Made by a program: the position numbers and the translations under genes. DNA of 64,000 bases from Lachnospiraceae bacterium UBA7182 (GTDB taxonomy: Bacteria; Bacillota; Clostridia; Lachnospirales; Lachnospiraceae), in the NCBI GenBank assembly GCA_002491115.1, contig DKVI01000074.1, positions 62,001 through 126,000 of the forward strand. The letters are read 5' to 3'. Of the stretch, positions 8,355-15,658 are shown piece by piece. Position 1 is the first letter of the stretch; the number at the start of each line of letters is the position of its first letter. The notes beneath the pieces were generated by a model, which searched no databases, was not told the origin of the DNA, and saw only the letters and a program-made list of their open reading frames with translations.

Positions 8355-8774
8355 ATGAAAAAACAGATAATGAACCGGGTACATGAATTGTACTGGAAGG
8401 ATGATATAAATTGTGCGAGGACAGCAATCATCTGTTTGAGCGAATTATTTGAAATTACTGTTGAACCACAAATCATCTGGTCTGCGATTGGATTGCATGG
8501 TGCCGGCGGATATAGAGCACAGTGCGGCGTGGTTGAAGGTACACTCATGTTTATAGGAATTTACCTTCATATGATGAAAAAAACGGAAGATGAAATTGTA
8601 TCTGCCTGTTATAACTTTGCGTCTGATTTTGACAGAAGATTCGGCTCGTTAAGATGCTTTGAATTACGCCCTACAGGTTTTTCAGAAAATGATCCGCCGC
8701 ATATGTGCGAAAGTCTGACTTGTAATGGAATTGAGTTTGCATATCAATATATTTCAGAGGTTACGAAGCAGTAG
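8355..8774 (+). CDS. C_GCAxxG_C_C family protein
   Basis: About 139 residues. The pattern that names the family is partly present: C at INCARTA, then LHGAGGYRAQCGVVEG, and further Cys residues at SACYN, LRCFE, HMCESLTC. Here the usual GCAxxG core reads GAGGYRAQCG, so the first core Cys is replaced. The family is suspected to bind metal or act in redox, but its function is unknown. An ATG at 8355 with a GGGAG site upstream fits the family N-terminus better than the in-frame start at 8301. Confidence 0.72.
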   Translation: MKKQIMNRVHELYWKDDINCARTAIICLSELFEITVEPQIIWSAIGLHGAGGYRAQCGVVEGTLMFIGIYLHMMKKTEDEIVSACYNFASDFDRRFGSLRCFELRPTGFSENDPPHMCESLTCNGIEFAYQYISEVTKQ

Positions 8775-8890
8775 AGAAAAAATTGTTATTATATTATGTT
8801 CAAAAAGAAAATATGAAAAAGTTGTGAAGATACCTGGAAATAAAACAAAAAGATCAGAATGTTTTAAAACAGAAATTTGTGAGGCAAAAA

Positions 8891-9418
8891 ATGGGCAGAG
8901 ATTTTTTCCTGAAAACAAACAGAATCGGATTTTCTAAATGGGTTCAAAGCGATTTGGAACTGGCCAAATTATTATGGGGGAATCCCGAAGTGACCAGATA
9001 TATTTGCGCCGGAGGCGTATTCAGCACAGACGATATTGTAGACCGTATGAAGCTGGAAATCCTTAATGAATCACTCTATCAGGTACAATATTGGCCCATC
9101 TTTGAATTAACAACAAATGATTTTATTGGGTGCTGCGGATTAAGGCCTTATAAAACAAACGAATATGAAATTGGTTTTCATTTACGGCCTGAGTTCTGGG
9201 GGCAGGGATATGCGGCAGAAGCTGCAAATGCTGTAATAGAGTATGCGTTTGCAGTTCTCAAAGCAAAAAAGCTTTTTGCGGGGCATAATCCTGATAATTA
9301 CAAATCCCGGCAATTGTTAAATAAATTGGGATTCGTTTATACAGGCGATGAATTTTATGAACCGACAGGCCTGTATCACCCGTCTTATGAGCTGAAAAAT
9401 TATATGTCACATACATAA
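8891..9418 (+). CDS. GNAT family N-acetyltransferase (RimJ/RimL-like)
   Basis: A roughly 175-residue acetyltransferase_3-type protein. It has the motif pattern IGFHLRPEFWGQGYAAEAA (acetyl-CoA loop GQGYA), followed by AGHNPDNYKSRQLLNKLGF, typical of RimJ/RimL relatives that acetylate N-termini or small amines. ATG at 8891 follows a GAGG site; the in-frame GTG at 8879 overlaps that site and is less likely. Third GNAT gene within 2.3 kb; substrate unknown. Confidence 0.87.
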   Translation: MGRDFFLKTNRIGFSKWVQSDLELAKLLWGNPEVTRYICAGGVFSTDDIVDRMKLEILNESLYQVQYWPIFELTTNDFIGCCGLRPYKTNEYEIGFHLRPEFWGQGYAAEAANAVIEYAFAVLKAKKLFAGHNPDNYKSRQLLNKLGFVYTGDEFYEPTGLYHPSYELKNYMSHT

Positions 9419-9448
9419 ATATATGATCCTTAGGCAGAAGGTGATAAA

Positions 9449-9862
9449 ATGTGGATTATATTTGCGGTATTGTCTGCGGTATTTGCGGCGCTTACTTCTA
9501 TACTGGCGAAAGTTGGCATAGACGGAGTGGATTCCAATCTCGCGACAGCCATCAGGACAGTAGTAGTTGTTATGATGGCATGGGGGATGGTATTTCTCAC
9601 ACACGCGCAGAAAGGGCTTTCAGAAATAAGCCAGAAAAGCTGGTTATTTTTAATTCTGTCCGGTCTGGCAACAGGCGCATCCTGGCTTTGCTATTACAAG
9701 GCATTGCAGATGGGGGACGCATCCCAAGTCGTGCCGATTGATAAGCTCAGTGTGGTCATCACGTTGGTTTTGGCGTTCGTTTTTCTGCACGAAGAATTTA
9801 CGGCCAGATCTTTCATCGGATGTGTTCTGATTGGCGTTGGGACTCTGGTAATGGTTTTATAA
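9449..9862 (+). CDS. Half-size EamA-family transporter (137 aa)
   Basis: A membrane protein with a single EamA repeat, about four or five transmembrane helices, instead of the usual ten-helix tandem. It begins MWIIFAVLSAVFAALTSILA and contains the repeat features SWLCYYKALQMGDAS and VFLHEEFT near residues 75-115. Single-repeat proteins are known and may dimerise as EmrE does. The start has a GAAGGTG site. The transported solute is unknown. It is the last + gene before a terminator that converges with the phosphate module. Confidence 0.85.
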   Translation: MWIIFAVLSAVFAALTSILAKVGIDGVDSNLATAIRTVVVVMMAWGMVFLTHAQKGLSEISQKSWLFLILSGLATGASWLCYYKALQMGDASQVVPIDKLSVVITLVLAFVFLHEEFTARSFIGCVLIGVGTLVMVL

Positions 9863-9882
9863 AAGAGAAACAGGGATGAAAC

Positions 9883-9921
9883 CAAAAAACGCCCGCTGCC
9901 GGCGGATCGCTTCCCGCCGGC
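9883..9921 (-). terminator. Terminator of the Na/Pi cotransporter gene
   Basis: A perfect 8-bp GC stem (GCCGGCGG at 9898-9905 with CCGCCGGC at 9914-9921) lies between two convergent genes. Read on the - strand the stem is extended by partly paired GC-rich flanks and runs into six Ts, so it mainly serves the minus-strand cotransporter. It may also slow + strand transcription from the EamA gene. Confidence 0.72.
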
Positions 9922-9935
9922 GCGGCCGTATGAAC

Positions 9936-11012
9936 TTAAAGGCTTTTTAACGAATATTTTTTCGCGTAGTCTTCCGCTACGGATGAAGGTGTGGCAAATA
10001 AGCGTTCATCAAGGATCGGCGTGACTTCCTGTGTCTTCGCATCCGGTACAATGATATTGACAAATTTCTCAAGGGCGCCGGACAATGGCAGCATCAGGAC
10101 CGTACAAAGGATATTGAACGCGGAATGGACAACCGCAATGCCGAACAGGGTAGCGTTGTGATTAAAAATGGCGGGCCTGAAAATAGTCTGTAACAGGCAG
10201 AACAGTCCGGTCAGGATCACGGTTCCGATGATGTTAAAAGAAAGGTGTACAAGTGCGGCTCTCTTGGCGTTTTTATTGGCGCCCACAGACGACAGCATGG
10301 CAGTAATGCAGGTACCGATGTTCTGTCCCATGATAATAGGAATCGCCGCGCTGTAAGAAACCTGTCCGGTAATGGCAAGCGCCTGTAAAATTCCTACAGA
10401 AGCAGAACTTGACTGAATGATTGCTGTCAGGACTGCGCCCGCAAGCACCCCTAATACCGGATTCTTAAATAGCAGGAACAGGTTTTGAAACTCCGGTATA
10501 TTTGCCAGGCCGGAAACGGCATCTGTCATTGTTTCCATCCCGAACATGAGGACGGTAAATCCCAGCAAAATGGTTCCGCTGTCTTTTTTCCTGCTGTCCT
10601 TGCAGAACATATAAAGGATAATCCCAATGAGGGCCAGGACGGGTGTGAAAGATGACGGTTTTAAAAGCTGTACAAACAGATTGTCGCTCTCAATACCGCT
10701 TAAACTCAGAATCCATGCCGTAACAGTCGTCCCAATATTTGCTCCCATGATAACATTGATCGCCTGCTTTAATGTCATGAGTCCGGAATTTACGAAACCT
10801 ACTACCATGACTGTTGTTGCAGAGGAACTTTGTATGACTGCCGTAACGCCAAGTCCCGTAAGTAAACCGGCGGCTTTGTTTGTTGTAAGCTTTCCGATGA
10901 GAGAACGAAGCTTCCCTCCTGCGCGGCGTTCTAAGGCCTGCCCCATGAGATTCATGCCGAACAGGAACAGGCTCAGTCCGCTTACCAGAGACAGTATATC
11001 AAAAATATCCAT
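9936..11012 (-). CDS. Na/Pi cotransporter family protein, lacking the PhoU-like tail
   Basis: Sodium-dependent phosphate transporter (NptA/PNaS family) in the cytoplasmic membrane. The two inverted repeat motifs are visible: VIQSSSATT near residue 60 and IIQSSSASV near 200, with GANIGTT and GQNIGT after each. The usual family protein is about 550 residues with a cytosolic PhoU-like helical domain. This one stops at 358, just after LDERLFATP, so the PhoU-like domain is missing. Upstream are two Pho-box-like repeats and a hairpin covering the start codon. It lies just downstream of, and in the same direction as, a PhoB/PhoR-like pair. Confidence 0.9.
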   Translation of the reverse strand: MDIFDILSLVSGLSLFLFGMNLMGQALERRAGGKLRSLIGKLTTNKAAGLLTGLGVTAVIQSSSATTVMVVGFVNSGLMTLKQAINVIMGANIGTTVTAWILSLSGIESDNLFVQLLKPSSFTPVLALIGIILYMFCKDSRKKDSGTILLGFTVLMFGMETMTDAVSGLANIPEFQNLFLLFKNPVLGVLAGAVLTAIIQSSSASVGILQALAITGQVSYSAAIPIIMGQNIGTCITAMLSSVGANKNAKRAALVHLSFNIIGTVILTGLFCLLQTIFRPAIFNHNATLFGIAVVHSAFNILCTVLMLPLSGALEKFVNIIVPDAKTQEVTPILDERLFATPSSVAEDYAKKYSLKSL

Positions 11013-11046
11013 AGATTTACTCCTTTCCCAGCAATCTATGGATATT
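11004..11046 (-). promoter_or_regulatory. Hairpin covering the start codon of the Na/Pi gene
   Basis: A perfect 14-bp inverted repeat (11004-11017 with 11033-11046) has a 15-nt loop. On the - strand the 3' arm contains the ATG (11012-11010) and the loop contains the GGAAAGGAG ribosome site. A TACAAT -10-like hexamer (11049-11044) overlaps the 5' arm, so transcripts begun there would start inside that arm and be unable to form the full stem. Read-through transcripts from the upstream kinase gene could form it. A repressor operator is an alternative reading. Confidence 0.65.
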
Positions 11047-11081
11047 GTATCAATGGATCATCAAATCTGTTATCCTGCCTT

Positions 11082-11098
11082 TGTAAAGTTTTTGTAAA
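11082..11098 (-). promoter_or_regulatory. Pho-box-like direct repeat before the Na/Pi gene
   Basis: On the - strand two TTTACA hexamers are separated by five bases (TTTACA-AAAAC-TTTACA), an 11-bp period. This matches the known PhoP/PhoB-type box of Firmicutes: TT(A/T/C)ACA repeats spaced by about five. The repeats lie about 35-50 bp upstream of the TACAAT hexamer. The same arrangement precedes the nearby response regulator gene. Confidence 0.72.
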
Positions 11099-11111
11099 GC
11101 AGGTGTTAGAT

Positions 11112-12767
11112 TCATTTGGGAAACACGATCCTGACCGTGGTGCCGCCGTCTACCACACTGTGAAGCTCAATGGAGGCATTATGAAGTTTTGCGGCGTGTT
11201 TGACAATCGAAAGCCCCAGACCCGTCCCTCCGACTTCTTTAGAGTGACTTTTATCCACACGGTAAAAGCGTTCAAATATTCGTTCCTGATGCCTGGCAGG
11301 GATACCGATACCGGTATCGCTTACGCTGAGGACAACAGAACTGTCTGTATTTTGCACATCGACAGAAACGGAACCGTTTTCACGATTATATTTAAGGGCA
11401 TTGTCACAGAGATTAAATACAATGCTGTTTAACAACTGAGGTACGCCCCGGACAGGTGCGGATACGCCGTTCATTGTGAATGTGATTTTCGCTGCTTTGG
11501 CTTTTGGTTCAAAAGCACGAACGGTTTCCCTGGCAATCTCATATAAATCTACATCTTCCCGTTTCATATCACCGGCATCCTCATCCAGATGGGAAAGCTT
11601 TATAATATCATCGACAAGATAAATCATACGCTGTGCCTCTGCATAAATCTGTCCGGAGAATTTTGTAATGTCTTCCGGTTTTACCATATCGTTTTTTAAC
11701 AGCTCTGCATAACCGGAAATGGAATGCAGCGGTGTTTTCAGTTCGTGGGAAACATTCGCGGTAAATTCCCGGCGCATTTGTTCTGCCTTTTCTTTTTCGG
11801 TTACATCAAAAATCAAAAGGGCTATGCCGGATACCTCATCATCGGTAATGACAGGGCTGGCATTTAACTGATATTCTAATCCGTTCAGTTTCATAGTCGT
11901 TTCAGAGCGTTCACCGTTTTTTGCTTTGCTGAGCAGCTCCTGAAGTGCGAGGGCATTGTTTAACATCAGAATATCCTTGCCGATACAAAACTTACTGATA
12001 CGAAGCAATTTAGACGCGGTACGATTCATGCTTAAAATAATTCCGTTTTCATTCAGCAGTATTAACCCCTCGTTCATATTGTCTGTTGCCGTTTCAAATT
12101 CCTCCTGTTTATGCCTTAATTCCGCCGCCTGGCTCTTTAACTGCTGCTGCTGAAGGCTGATCCTTTTAAGCAGCGGACGTAGTTCGACATATTCTTTGTT
12201 TGACAACGGTTCATCAAGGTTTAGTTCATTCAGGGGATTTACTATTTTCCTGGAGAGCCTGAAAGCCAGAAAAAGCGAAATACCTGCTGCGATCACAAAC
12301 ATAAGGATGATGGGCTGCTCCATTCCCAGAATGAGCATCCAGATAGAGTTCTGTGTTCCGGAAAGACGGATTACCGTACCGTCGGATAATTTTTTCGCTG
12401 AATACAGCAGGCGCTCCATTAAAGTCACGGAATAGCGCGAGCTCTCGCCATAGCCGTTCTCAAGCGCTTCTTTTACTTCTTTGCGCTCTAAATGGTTTTC
12501 CATATTTTCCGCATCGGACTGGCTGTCAAATAATACCACACCTTCCGGGGATATCCAGGTAACCCGATAATCGTAGGTTTTAAGCCCCGTAAAATAGTCG
12601 ATTCCTTCATGGGTTACGCCCTGTGAAATAAGTTCTGTCTGCATTTTCATCTGGTTTCGCTGCACGGTTGAGAAATAATTATATAAAACGCCCATGATAA
12701 AGACAAGAGACGCTAAAAACACCGCTATGGCAGCGAAACAGATCGATTTGAATATTCGTCTGGTCAT
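11112..12767 (-). CDS. phoR: PhoR-like sensor histidine kinase
   Basis: A 551-residue membrane sensor. A transmembrane helix at about 9-30, an extracytoplasmic domain, and a second helix at about 151-170 are followed by a linker and PAS domain (about 222-325, FETATDNMNEGLILL). The HisKA box VSHELKTPLHSI has the phosphorylated His at 341. The ATPase domain has the N box NLCDNALKYN, G1 DTGIGIP and G2 GTGLGLS. Its start overlaps the end of the response-regulator gene by 4 bp. Pho-box repeats at this locus and an adjacent phosphate transporter support a phosphate-starvation role; the symbol is by analogy. Confidence 0.88.
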   Translation of the reverse strand: MTRRIFKSICFAAIAVFLASLVFIMGVLYNYFSTVQRNQMKMQTELISQGVTHEGIDYFTGLKTYDYRVTWISPEGVVLFDSQSDAENMENHLERKEVKEALENGYGESSRYSVTLMERLLYSAKKLSDGTVIRLSGTQNSIWMLILGMEQPIILMFVIAAGISLFLAFRLSRKIVNPLNELNLDEPLSNKEYVELRPLLKRISLQQQQLKSQAAELRHKQEEFETATDNMNEGLILLNENGIILSMNRTASKLLRISKFCIGKDILMLNNALALQELLSKAKNGERSETTMKLNGLEYQLNASPVITDDEVSGIALLIFDVTEKEKAEQMRREFTANVSHELKTPLHSISGYAELLKNDMVKPEDITKFSGQIYAEAQRMIYLVDDIIKLSHLDEDAGDMKREDVDLYEIARETVRAFEPKAKAAKITFTMNGVSAPVRGVPQLLNSIVFNLCDNALKYNRENGSVSVDVQNTDSSVVLSVSDTGIGIPARHQERIFERFYRVDKSHSKEVGGTGLGLSIVKHAAKLHNASIELHSVVDGGTTVRIVFPK

Positions 12768-13438
12768 GATTTTCCTCCCATTCGATAACCCACGCCGCGG
12801 ATTGTTTCTATATATTTTCCGTAAGGACCTAGCTTGGTCCGCAGTGTTCCTATATGCACATCGACTGTCCGGGTTTCTCCTGCAAATTCCGCACCCCAGA
12901 TACTGGACAAAAGCTGCTCCCGGGTAAATACCAGGCCAATATTTTTCATAAACATAAGAAGCAGCTCATATTCCTTTAACGTAAGCTGCACCCGTTCCCC
13001 GTTGGCCGTGACGGTATGCTCGTCGTTATTAAGCTCCAGTTCGGCAATACGAAGGACGGTTGCTTCCGCTTTGGGAGATGTCCTGCGCAAAACCGCTTTT
13101 ACGCGGGAGATCATCTCCATCATTCCGAAAGGTTTGGCAAGATAATCATCTGCGCCCATATCCAATCCGATCACTTTGTCATACTCCGTGCCTTTGGCGG
13201 TAGCCATTATAACCGGGATATCTGCTGTGCTGCTTTGCCTGCGCAGTTTCTGCAAAATAGTAATGCCGTCTTCATCCGGAAGCATAATATCCAGGATGAT
13301 CATCTGCGGCTTACTTTTCTGCAACGCTTCCCAAAAGGGTTTACTGTGAGAGAATCCGGTTGCTTCAAATCCGGCGGAATTTAACGTATATATCATTAAG
13401 TCACGAATCGCATTGTCATCTTCTATACAAAATATCAT
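12764..13438 (-). CDS. phoB: PhoB/PhoP-like response regulator (OmpR family)
   Basis: A 224-residue regulator: receiver domain at 1-115 with acidic pocket E6/D7/D8, phosphoacceptor D50 (LDIMLPDEDG) and conserved K102 (AKPFG), then an OmpR-type winged helix with the family end TVDVHIGTLRTKLG...GVGYRMG. It is predicted to bind Pho boxes when phosphorylated and to activate phosphate uptake genes. TTTACA repeats lie about 85 bp before its own start, implying autoregulation. The kinase gene overlaps it by 4 bp. Confidence 0.9.
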   Translation of the reverse strand: MIFCIEDDNAIRDLMIYTLNSAGFEATGFSHSKPFWEALQKSKPQMIILDIMLPDEDGITILQKLRRQSSTADIPVIMATAKGTEYDKVIGLDMGADDYLAKPFGMMEMISRVKAVLRRTSPKAEATVLRIAELELNNDEHTVTANGERVQLTLKEYELLLMFMKNIGLVFTREQLLSSIWGAEFAGETRTVDVHIGTLRTKLGPYGKYIETIRGVGYRMGGKS

Positions 13439-13519
13439 GATATCCTCTCCCTTACATTATATATTCTCTCATGACAGTCCTATCTTATAATAAAATAAGC
13501 AAATCTGTAACCCTGGTAA

Positions 13520-13536
13520 TGTAAAATTTCTGTAAA
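13520..13536 (-). promoter_or_regulatory. Pho-box-like direct repeat before the two-component operon
   Basis: On the - strand TTTACA-GAAAT-TTTACA, the same 11-bp period as the site before the Na/Pi gene. A weaker GTTACA follows out of phase, and a TATTAT -10-like element lies about 27 bp downstream. The layout suggests the response regulator activates its own operon. Confidence 0.7.
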
Positions 13537-13686
13537 GTTTGGAGAGAGACATCGAAACGGGCAAAATGTTATTTTTGTGGGAAATGTATGGACTGATGGA
13601 AGTATGTGGATTATAATGATGAAATCAAAGGAGAAAACAGCATAGAGGAATGGGAATCTTGAAACTTAAATAGTGGGAGGCAGTCT

Positions 13687-14217
13687 GTGAGAAAAGTTAT
13701 TTTATTTATCGCAATGAGCCTGGACGGTTGCATTGCGGACAGTGAGGGAAAAGTTGACTGGCTTGGAGGTCAGGGAAACGAGGAGGAAATGATCGATACC
13801 TACACAAAGTTTGTGTCTTATGTAGATACAGTGGTCATGGGCTGGAATACTTATCACCAGATCGTTACAGAACTGTCTCCCCAAAAGTGGGTATACGGCG
13901 AACTAAGCAGTTATGTGGTCACGCACAGGAACTGTCCGTCTACGGATATGATACGCTTTACCAATGAAAAGCCATGCAGCCTGATACGGGAACTGAAAGA
14001 AAAAGACGGAAAGCATATCTGGATCTGCGGCGGCGCCGACCTTGTGCAGCAGCTTATGACAGAGGATCTGATTGACCTGTATTATGTATCGGTGATACCG
14101 ATGCTGTTGGGGAAAGGAATCCGGCTTTTCGGTGGGAACGAAAAAATGATTCCTTTGAGATTAGTCAAAACACAGAGCTATGATGGAATAACGGATCTGA
14201 TATATGAACGCAGGTGA
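13687..14217 (+). CDS. Dihydrofolate reductase family protein (RibD C-terminal-like)
   Basis: A 176-residue DHFR-fold oxidoreductase of the RibD_C group, beginning MRKVILFIAMSLDGCIAD, the standard first strand and loop. WICGGADLVQQLM near 112-124 and PMLLGKGIRLF near 138-148 are the NADP-contact and late loops of the family. These proteins are usually NADPH-dependent reductases of unknown substrate, not true folate reductases. The gene begins with GTG behind a GGGAGG site. It stands alone between the phosphate regulator promoter and a Sel1-repeat gene. Confidence 0.88.
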   Translation: MRKVILFIAMSLDGCIADSEGKVDWLGGQGNEEEMIDTYTKFVSYVDTVVMGWNTYHQIVTELSPQKWVYGELSSYVVTHRNCPSTDMIRFTNEKPCSLIRELKEKDGKHIWICGGADLVQQLMTEDLIDLYYVSVIPMLLGKGIRLFGGNEKMIPLRLVKTQSYDGITDLIYERR

Positions 14218-14268
14218 TGTGTTTTATTGAGAAAAGATGAAAAAACAATACATAAGGAGAATAGTAAG

Positions 14269-15522
14269 ATGGCGGCAACTTTAAGCAATGAAGTAAAACA
14301 GGCACTTCAGGATATTTATTACAACGAGCGCACCGGTCGGGGCAAGGAAGCTTTTGCCCTGCTTGAGCGGGCTTCGGCGGCCGGGGACGGGGATGCTACC
14401 TGTGTTCTGGCCAGATGTTACTGCGGACGGCAGTATGTGTGGGCAGGTCACGGTTTTCTGGAGGACGACGACAAAGCTATAGAGCTTCTTCATAAGTCTG
14501 TGGAGCAGGGCAGCGCTTTGGGGGTGTTGGTGGCGCTTCGTACCGGGGAACTGACTCCTTCTGTGCAGAGGAAAATGCCCTTTGCCAACTTGCAGGAGGC
14601 TTTGGACGTGGCAACAGAGCTGGCGGAAGGCGGCGACGCCTTTTCTCAGTATGTGGTGGCCAATTCCTATTTCTGGTGGGATTTTCTGCGCATTCAGGAT
14701 AAAGGTGAAAATTCTTTCCCCAACCATGCGGCGTTTAAGGCGTACTTAAAGGAGAACATTTCCAGGTGTGAGGACTGGTTCTGGAAAGCTTTCCGGGGCG
14801 GTATGTATTTTGCCGCAAACAACCTGAACAAATATTATCGTGAGGGAGACGAGGACATCATCGCGCCTCAGCCGGAGAAGGCGAGGGATCTTTATAAGAT
14901 CGGCGCCGAGGCCGGACATCCCATCATGCAGGCAATCTACGCCGACGATCTGACCGAGGAAGGAAGAAAAGAAGAGGCGCTTGACTGGTATAAAAGAGCC
15001 GCCGAGGGCGGACATCCGGGCGCATGGTATGATGTGGGACGGTGTTATTTTGACGGAGAGGGCGTGGAGCCGGATGACGCTTACGCCGTGGAATGTTTTA
15101 AGAAAGAACTGGAAAAAAATCCCATCCACCAGGGCGCCTGCAATCTGCTGGGCAAGGCGTACTTTTTTGGAAGAGGCGTCTCTTTGGATTATGATAAGGC
15201 GTACCGGTATTTATTTACGGCTTATGAGAAGCACGACAGCACATGGGGCGTATTCTATCTGGCCAAATTAAGCTTCAACGGCTGGGGGACTCCCCAGGAT
15301 TATGGTAAGGCCATGGAGTTTATGAATAAAATGAGCTTTCAGAATCCGGAAGCGGACTATATGCGGGGCTTTATCTATGCCAGAGGCCTGGGCGGTGTGC
15401 CGGAGGATATCAAAAAAGGTGTGGAATATCTGAAAAAGGCCGGAAATTTCGACAAAGCCAAAGAAGAACTTCAGAATTATAAGAAGACTCTCTTCGGTAA
15501 GTGGGTTCGCCGGAAGAACTGA
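14269..15522 (+). CDS. Sel1-repeat (TPR-like) protein
   Basis: About 417 residues of tandem Sel1-like repeats, a helical scaffold for protein binding. Typical repeat signatures are ARCYCGR, WYDVGRCYFDGEGVEPDDAY, LGKAYFFGRGVSLDYDKAY, LAKLSFNGWGTPQDY and RGFIYARGLGGVPED. No signal peptide is visible, so it is probably cytosolic. I use the ATG at 14269 (MAATLSNEVKQ), which has an AAGGAGA site; an in-frame TTG at 14227 is less likely. Its last codons and stop lie inside a decayed copy of the GNAT gene found at 17180, so the C-terminus KWVRRKN may be a fusion accident. Confidence 0.85.
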   Translation: MAATLSNEVKQALQDIYYNERTGRGKEAFALLERASAAGDGDATCVLARCYCGRQYVWAGHGFLEDDDKAIELLHKSVEQGSALGVLVALRTGELTPSVQRKMPFANLQEALDVATELAEGGDAFSQYVVANSYFWWDFLRIQDKGENSFPNHAAFKAYLKENISRCEDWFWKAFRGGMYFAANNLNKYYREGDEDIIAPQPEKARDLYKIGAEAGHPIMQAIYADDLTEEGRKEEALDWYKRAAEGGHPGAWYDVGRCYFDGEGVEPDDAYAVECFKKELEKNPIHQGACNLLGKAYFFGRGVSLDYDKAYRYLFTAYEKHDSTWGVFYLAKLSFNGWGTPQDYGKAMEFMNKMSFQNPEADYMRGFIYARGLGGVPEDIKKGVEYLKKAGNFDKAKEELQNYKKTLFGKWVRRKN

Positions 15523-15600
15523 TTCGTTTCGATATCGCAGACGGCAGCAGTTATGTATGTATTTATGGTGGCGAAATTGTCGGCATATTTTTACAGGGAA
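15508..15600 (+). pseudogene. Decayed fragment of a GNAT gene, copy of 17298-17395
   Basis: About 93 bp are nearly identical to an internal part of the GNAT gene at 17180-17674. They begin at the same CGCCGGAAGAACTGATTCG and share most bases through a common ACAGGGA end, with a few substitutions and about six bases deleted. No acetyltransferase can be made from it. It overlaps the end of the Sel1 gene and supplies that gene's stop codon. With the intact gene it forms imperfect direct repeats 1,790 bp apart around the AlbA_2 gene. Confidence 0.85.
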
Positions 15601-15658
15601 ATATTCTGCTTTATCTTCACCTCTCAGATGTTTGTAGGGGGGCAAAGAAGGAGGTATG

